NCBI GenBank assembly: GCA_022509105.1
Contig: JAFLTV010000015.1
Location: forward strand, 1 to 47,822
DNA from: Muribaculaceae bacterium
GTDB taxonomy: Bacteria > Bacteroidota > Bacteroidia > Bacteroidales > Muribaculaceae
Length of the DNA stretch: 47,822 bases
Reading direction: 5' to 3'
The stretch's first letter is position 1. Each line of letters opens with the position of its first letter. Position numbers and translations under genes: made by a program. The notes under the pieces are model-generated. The model was not told the origin of the DNA, searched no databases, and saw only the letters and a list, made by a program, of their open reading frames with translations. Positions 46,134 to 47,822 of the stretch are shown here, one piece after another.

Positions 46134-46222
46134 TCTTCCCTCCCCTTAATCCTCATAAATATCTTATTAGAAGTTTGAATAAAGAAGAGTTAGATATAAA
46201 GATTAATATATAGATAAAGAAT

Positions 46223-46256
46223 AATCAGCCAATTAGTTAATGCTAAAAGGCTGATT
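46223..46256 (+). terminator. Terminator-like hairpin between the DUF3667 gene and the - strand gene
   Basis: An 8-bp perfect stem (46223-46230 with 46249-46256) with an 18-base loop, followed by a T-rich run. It lies between convergent genes, so it may serve both. Confidence 0.55.
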
Positions 46257-46365
46257 TGCTTTTAAATATAGGTGATTTTTAATTTTATTATCCCTGTCAC
46301 TAAAGGTTGTTTTATTCAAGTTGAAAAATAATATAAAAATTTAAAGGTGTATATAAATTTTATTT

Positions 46366-46626
46366 TTAAAACCATTTTTTATTTAAATAGGTCAAAATTG
46401 CTTGATTGATTATGAGCCTACAGGAATCTCCGATCACTGCGTCTATCCCGCAATAAGGACATAACGCTGTTTCCCCTTCACCATCTTTAATAAAATCCGT
46501 TACAATAGGAGAGGGGTAAGACCTGGTGCAACTGATGCAATGGCAGTATACCGATTGATCAATTTCCTGTCTATTTCGAATCGTATGTGAATGATAAAGT
46601 TTTGATTGTTCTTCGGACAGTTTCAT
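46366..46626 (-). CDS. Small zinc-binding conserved protein
   Basis: An 86-residue protein with a zinc-ribbon-like arrangement: CHCISC in the middle and CPYCGID downstream, then VIGDSC. This matches a family of small cytoplasmic proteins seen in Bacteroidetes and other bacteria (often annotated only as cytoplasmic protein). Function unknown. Its start at 46626 lies about 130 bp downstream of the left arm of the palindromic promoter at 46760-46803, which is oriented to drive it. Confidence 0.7.
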   Translation of the reverse strand: MKLSEEQSKLYHSHTIRNRQEIDQSVYCHCISCTRSYPSPIVTDFIKDGEGETALCPYCGIDAVIGDSCRLIINQAILTYLNKKWF

Positions 46627-46759
46627 AATCCTAATTTTTCTATGATTAAGGATAAAATATTAGTTTAGTCCTAATATAGAAATTCTAATTTTAAATTTCA
46701 AAATATAATATGAAAAAATGAGTATATACAATACTCCCCAACAAATCCTATTAAAAAAA

Positions 46760-46803
46760 CAAAAGTAGAAATTTTTATTATTAAATAAATTTTTCTACTT
46801 TTG
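46760..46803. promoter_or_regulatory. Palindromic divergent promoter candidate
   Basis: A perfect 12-bp inverted repeat (46760-46771 with 46792-46803) separated by 20 bases. Each arm contains a Bacteroidetes -7 element TACTTTTG (TAnnTTTG), at 46796-46803 on + and 46760-46767 on the - strand. The - strand one points at the small zinc-binding gene; the + strand one points into a region with no recognisable gene. Confidence 0.5.
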
Positions 46804-47061
46804 TATTTCAGCACCCAAATAGAGATTCGTCGAAACTTGGACATATAAAATAATTTTTTTTAAATTATGTAACTAAATTTTCTTTTAGTTACTCTCAAAT
46901 TTATCCAAGAGTGGTGCAAAAAGATTTTTTTCTCATCCCCTGAAAAAAGGGAAACCAATTTGAAAATGAATCTTAAAACTAAAAAATTCAGACTTGGTTT
47001 AACTATTGAGAGAAAAGTTCAAAGAGAGACAACACTTGACTGAAGGGGAGATAAGGTCAAG
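46804..47061. other. Non-coding stretch, part of the 469-bp gap 46627-47095
   Basis: A/T-rich sequence with no recognisable gene. There are two tiny open frames: ATG at 46966 gives 25 residues, and a frame after a TAA near 46990 encodes about 36 residues of charged helix-like sequence up to a TAG at 47111. Neither resembles a known family. It could carry a short non-coding RNA from the + promoter at 46796 to the hairpin at 47062, or be remnants left by insertion-sequence activity. Confidence 0.4.
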
Positions 47062-47087
47062 ACTCCTGGCGATTATTTGTCAGGAGT
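47062..47087 (+). terminator. Terminator-like hairpin
   Basis: A perfect 7-bp stem (47062-47068 with 47081-47087) with a 12-base loop and a T/G-rich run on the + side. It lies 9 bp beyond the stop of the - strand gene at 47096, so it could end either transcript. Confidence 0.5.
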
Positions 47088-47095
47088 TGTTGTAT

Positions 47096-47491
47096 TTAGT
47101 CAATGGATTTAAGTAGTTTGCTCATTTGCATAGTATCTATTTTATTTTCACCAGCTTCATTCCAATATTTTAAAAGAGCGTCTTTATTTAAATCAATCCA
47201 TTTAAAAATATTATTTAAATCTTTTGAAGATATTTTATCTACCGATCCTTTAACCTTATGATCTTCTATCTGTATGGAAAGACCTTTACCATCACCCAAA
47301 TCTACCTTTATTCTTGGTTTGTGTTTTTCAACTTTTGCACTGTACCAGATAGGATATTTCAACCCTGTATTACAAGGAAGAAGATTTGACATTTCAAACA
47401 ATCTATCTTCTTCAGATATATTATAGGTTACATCTTCTGATAGATTTTTATCTTCTAAATCTTTTGTATATTCGTTAAATTTTTTAATCAT
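47096..47491 (-). CDS. Hypothetical protein, weakly DUF4160-like
   Basis: A 131-residue protein. The first 45 residues are charged and helical; the rest has short strands (KHKPRIKVDLGDGKGLSIQIED) followed by a helix LNNIFKWIDLNKDALLKYWNEAGE. This half recalls DUF4160-type small proteins, which have an analogous basic strand and a W-x7-L-x2-x-W helix and are often linked to toxin-antitoxin loci. The resemblance is weak and no partner gene is visible. It sits between an insertion-sequence remnant and a non-coding stretch, a typical place for acquired genes. Confidence 0.5.
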   Translation of the reverse strand: MIKKFNEYTKDLEDKNLSEDVTYNISEEDRLFEMSNLLPCNTGLKYPIWYSAKVEKHKPRIKVDLGDGKGLSIQIEDHKVKGSVDKISSKDLNNIFKWIDLNKDALLKYWNEAGENKIDTMQMSKLLKSID

Positions 47492-47553
47492 AGTTTTTAT
47501 TTTATTTTAAATATAACAAATTTTTCTCCTCATACTCTATTTATGGTTAAAGT

Positions 47554-47822
47554 TTAACTTACTTTAGCATATACTCTGTGTTTAAACTCATTCTTATAAC
47601 TCATACAAGACAACATAAGTCTCTCAAACACATCTAAGTATCTTCTATTGAATTTATAACAGAACTCATCAAGGTATTGCTGAAGATAATCTTCCCTGAC
47701 ATCATGGTGGATATCCAACAACTGACGTTTAGCATTGCTGATTACAATATGAACCCAAGGTAATACCTTTGACAAGTCCTTTGGTTCTACAACCTGACTT
47801 GTATGAGTCCTGACCAAGTTCT
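47554..47822 (-). mobile_element. IS1595/ISXO2-like transposase, C-terminal part running off the window
   Basis: An open frame continues to the window edge (an Asn codon precedes the first in-frame Leu). The sequence LPWVHIVISNAKRQLLDIHH followed by YLQQYLDEFCYKFNRR and a final DVFERLMLSCMS is the characteristic C-terminal end of ISXO2-like (IS1595 family) DDE transposases. Only about 89 residues are in view, so whether the element is intact cannot be told. No terminal inverted repeat could be identified with confidence. Confidence 0.8.

Noticed and set aside
46966..47043. A 25-codon open frame beginning at ATG 46966
   Set aside because: Too short, no resemblance to a family, no clear ribosome-binding site; kept only as part of the non-coding stretch.
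1..47822. CRISPR arrays, tRNA or rRNA genes
   Set aside because: No regularly spaced direct repeats and no recognisable tRNA or rRNA sequence were seen on either strand.

Overview
The window looks like a chromosomal segment of an anaerobic gut-type Bacteroidales bacterium, possibly Muribaculaceae-like (the family is a guess). The evidence is a Bacteroidetes-style -7 promoter element (TAnnTTTG), weak Shine-Dalgarno signals, a Bacteroidetes-type TssC sheath protein and TssD tube proteins, DUF4861 and DUF3667 proteins, and pyruvate:ferredoxin oxidoreductase metabolism. Almost all genes are on the + strand.

Region 1 (1-6990) is an oxalate/pyruvate block: the 3' end of formyl-CoA:oxalate CoA-transferase (frc), oxalyl-CoA decarboxylase (oxc), an AEC-family permease that is a good candidate oxalate carrier, and a one-chain pyruvate:ferredoxin oxidoreductase (nifJ). 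Region 2 (7031-9227) holds a convergent secreted glycerophosphodiester phosphodiesterase and a DUF4861 lipoprotein. Region 3 (9323-14339) is a ketouronate catabolic operon: kduD, an orphan PTS EIIC-like permease, kduI with a signal peptide, kdgK and kdgA. It would convert unsaturated uronates from pectin- or glycosaminoglycan-type glycans into pyruvate and glyceraldehyde-3-phosphate.

Region 4 (about 14425-41788) is the centrepiece: a 27-kb, single-strand gene train encoding a contractile injection machine of the Bacteroidetes T6SS type. It has a TssH/ClpV ATPase, TssB and TssC sheath proteins, four TssD/Hcp-like tube proteins, a large VgrG with a C-terminal extension, a beta-helix-like partner, a PAAR-like tip, and the baseplate proteins TssG, TssK, TssE and TssF. 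I see no homologues of TssJ, TssL or TssM. Threaded through the baseplate genes is what reads as a complete ubiquitin-like conjugation set: an E1-like ThiF/UBA protein that overlaps tssG by 4 bp, a ubiquitin-like protein ending in a bare C-terminal glycine, an E2 with HPN and Cys-Leu motifs, and a seven-TM lipoprotein with a cytosolic RING-type zinc finger and a C-terminal FHA domain. A protein with ribosome-recycling-factor-like sequence lies immediately upstream of the E1. The simplest reading is that modification with the ubiquitin-like protein takes part in building, anchoring, firing or recycling the machine, or marks cargo. This is inference.

Region 5 (41853-47822) contains a PH-like membrane protein, an M16 zinc protease, a DUF3667 protein, a small zinc-binding protein on the - strand, a 469-bp non-coding stretch with a palindromic divergent promoter candidate, a small protein of unknown function, and the C-terminal end of an IS1595/ISXO2-like transposase at the window edge.
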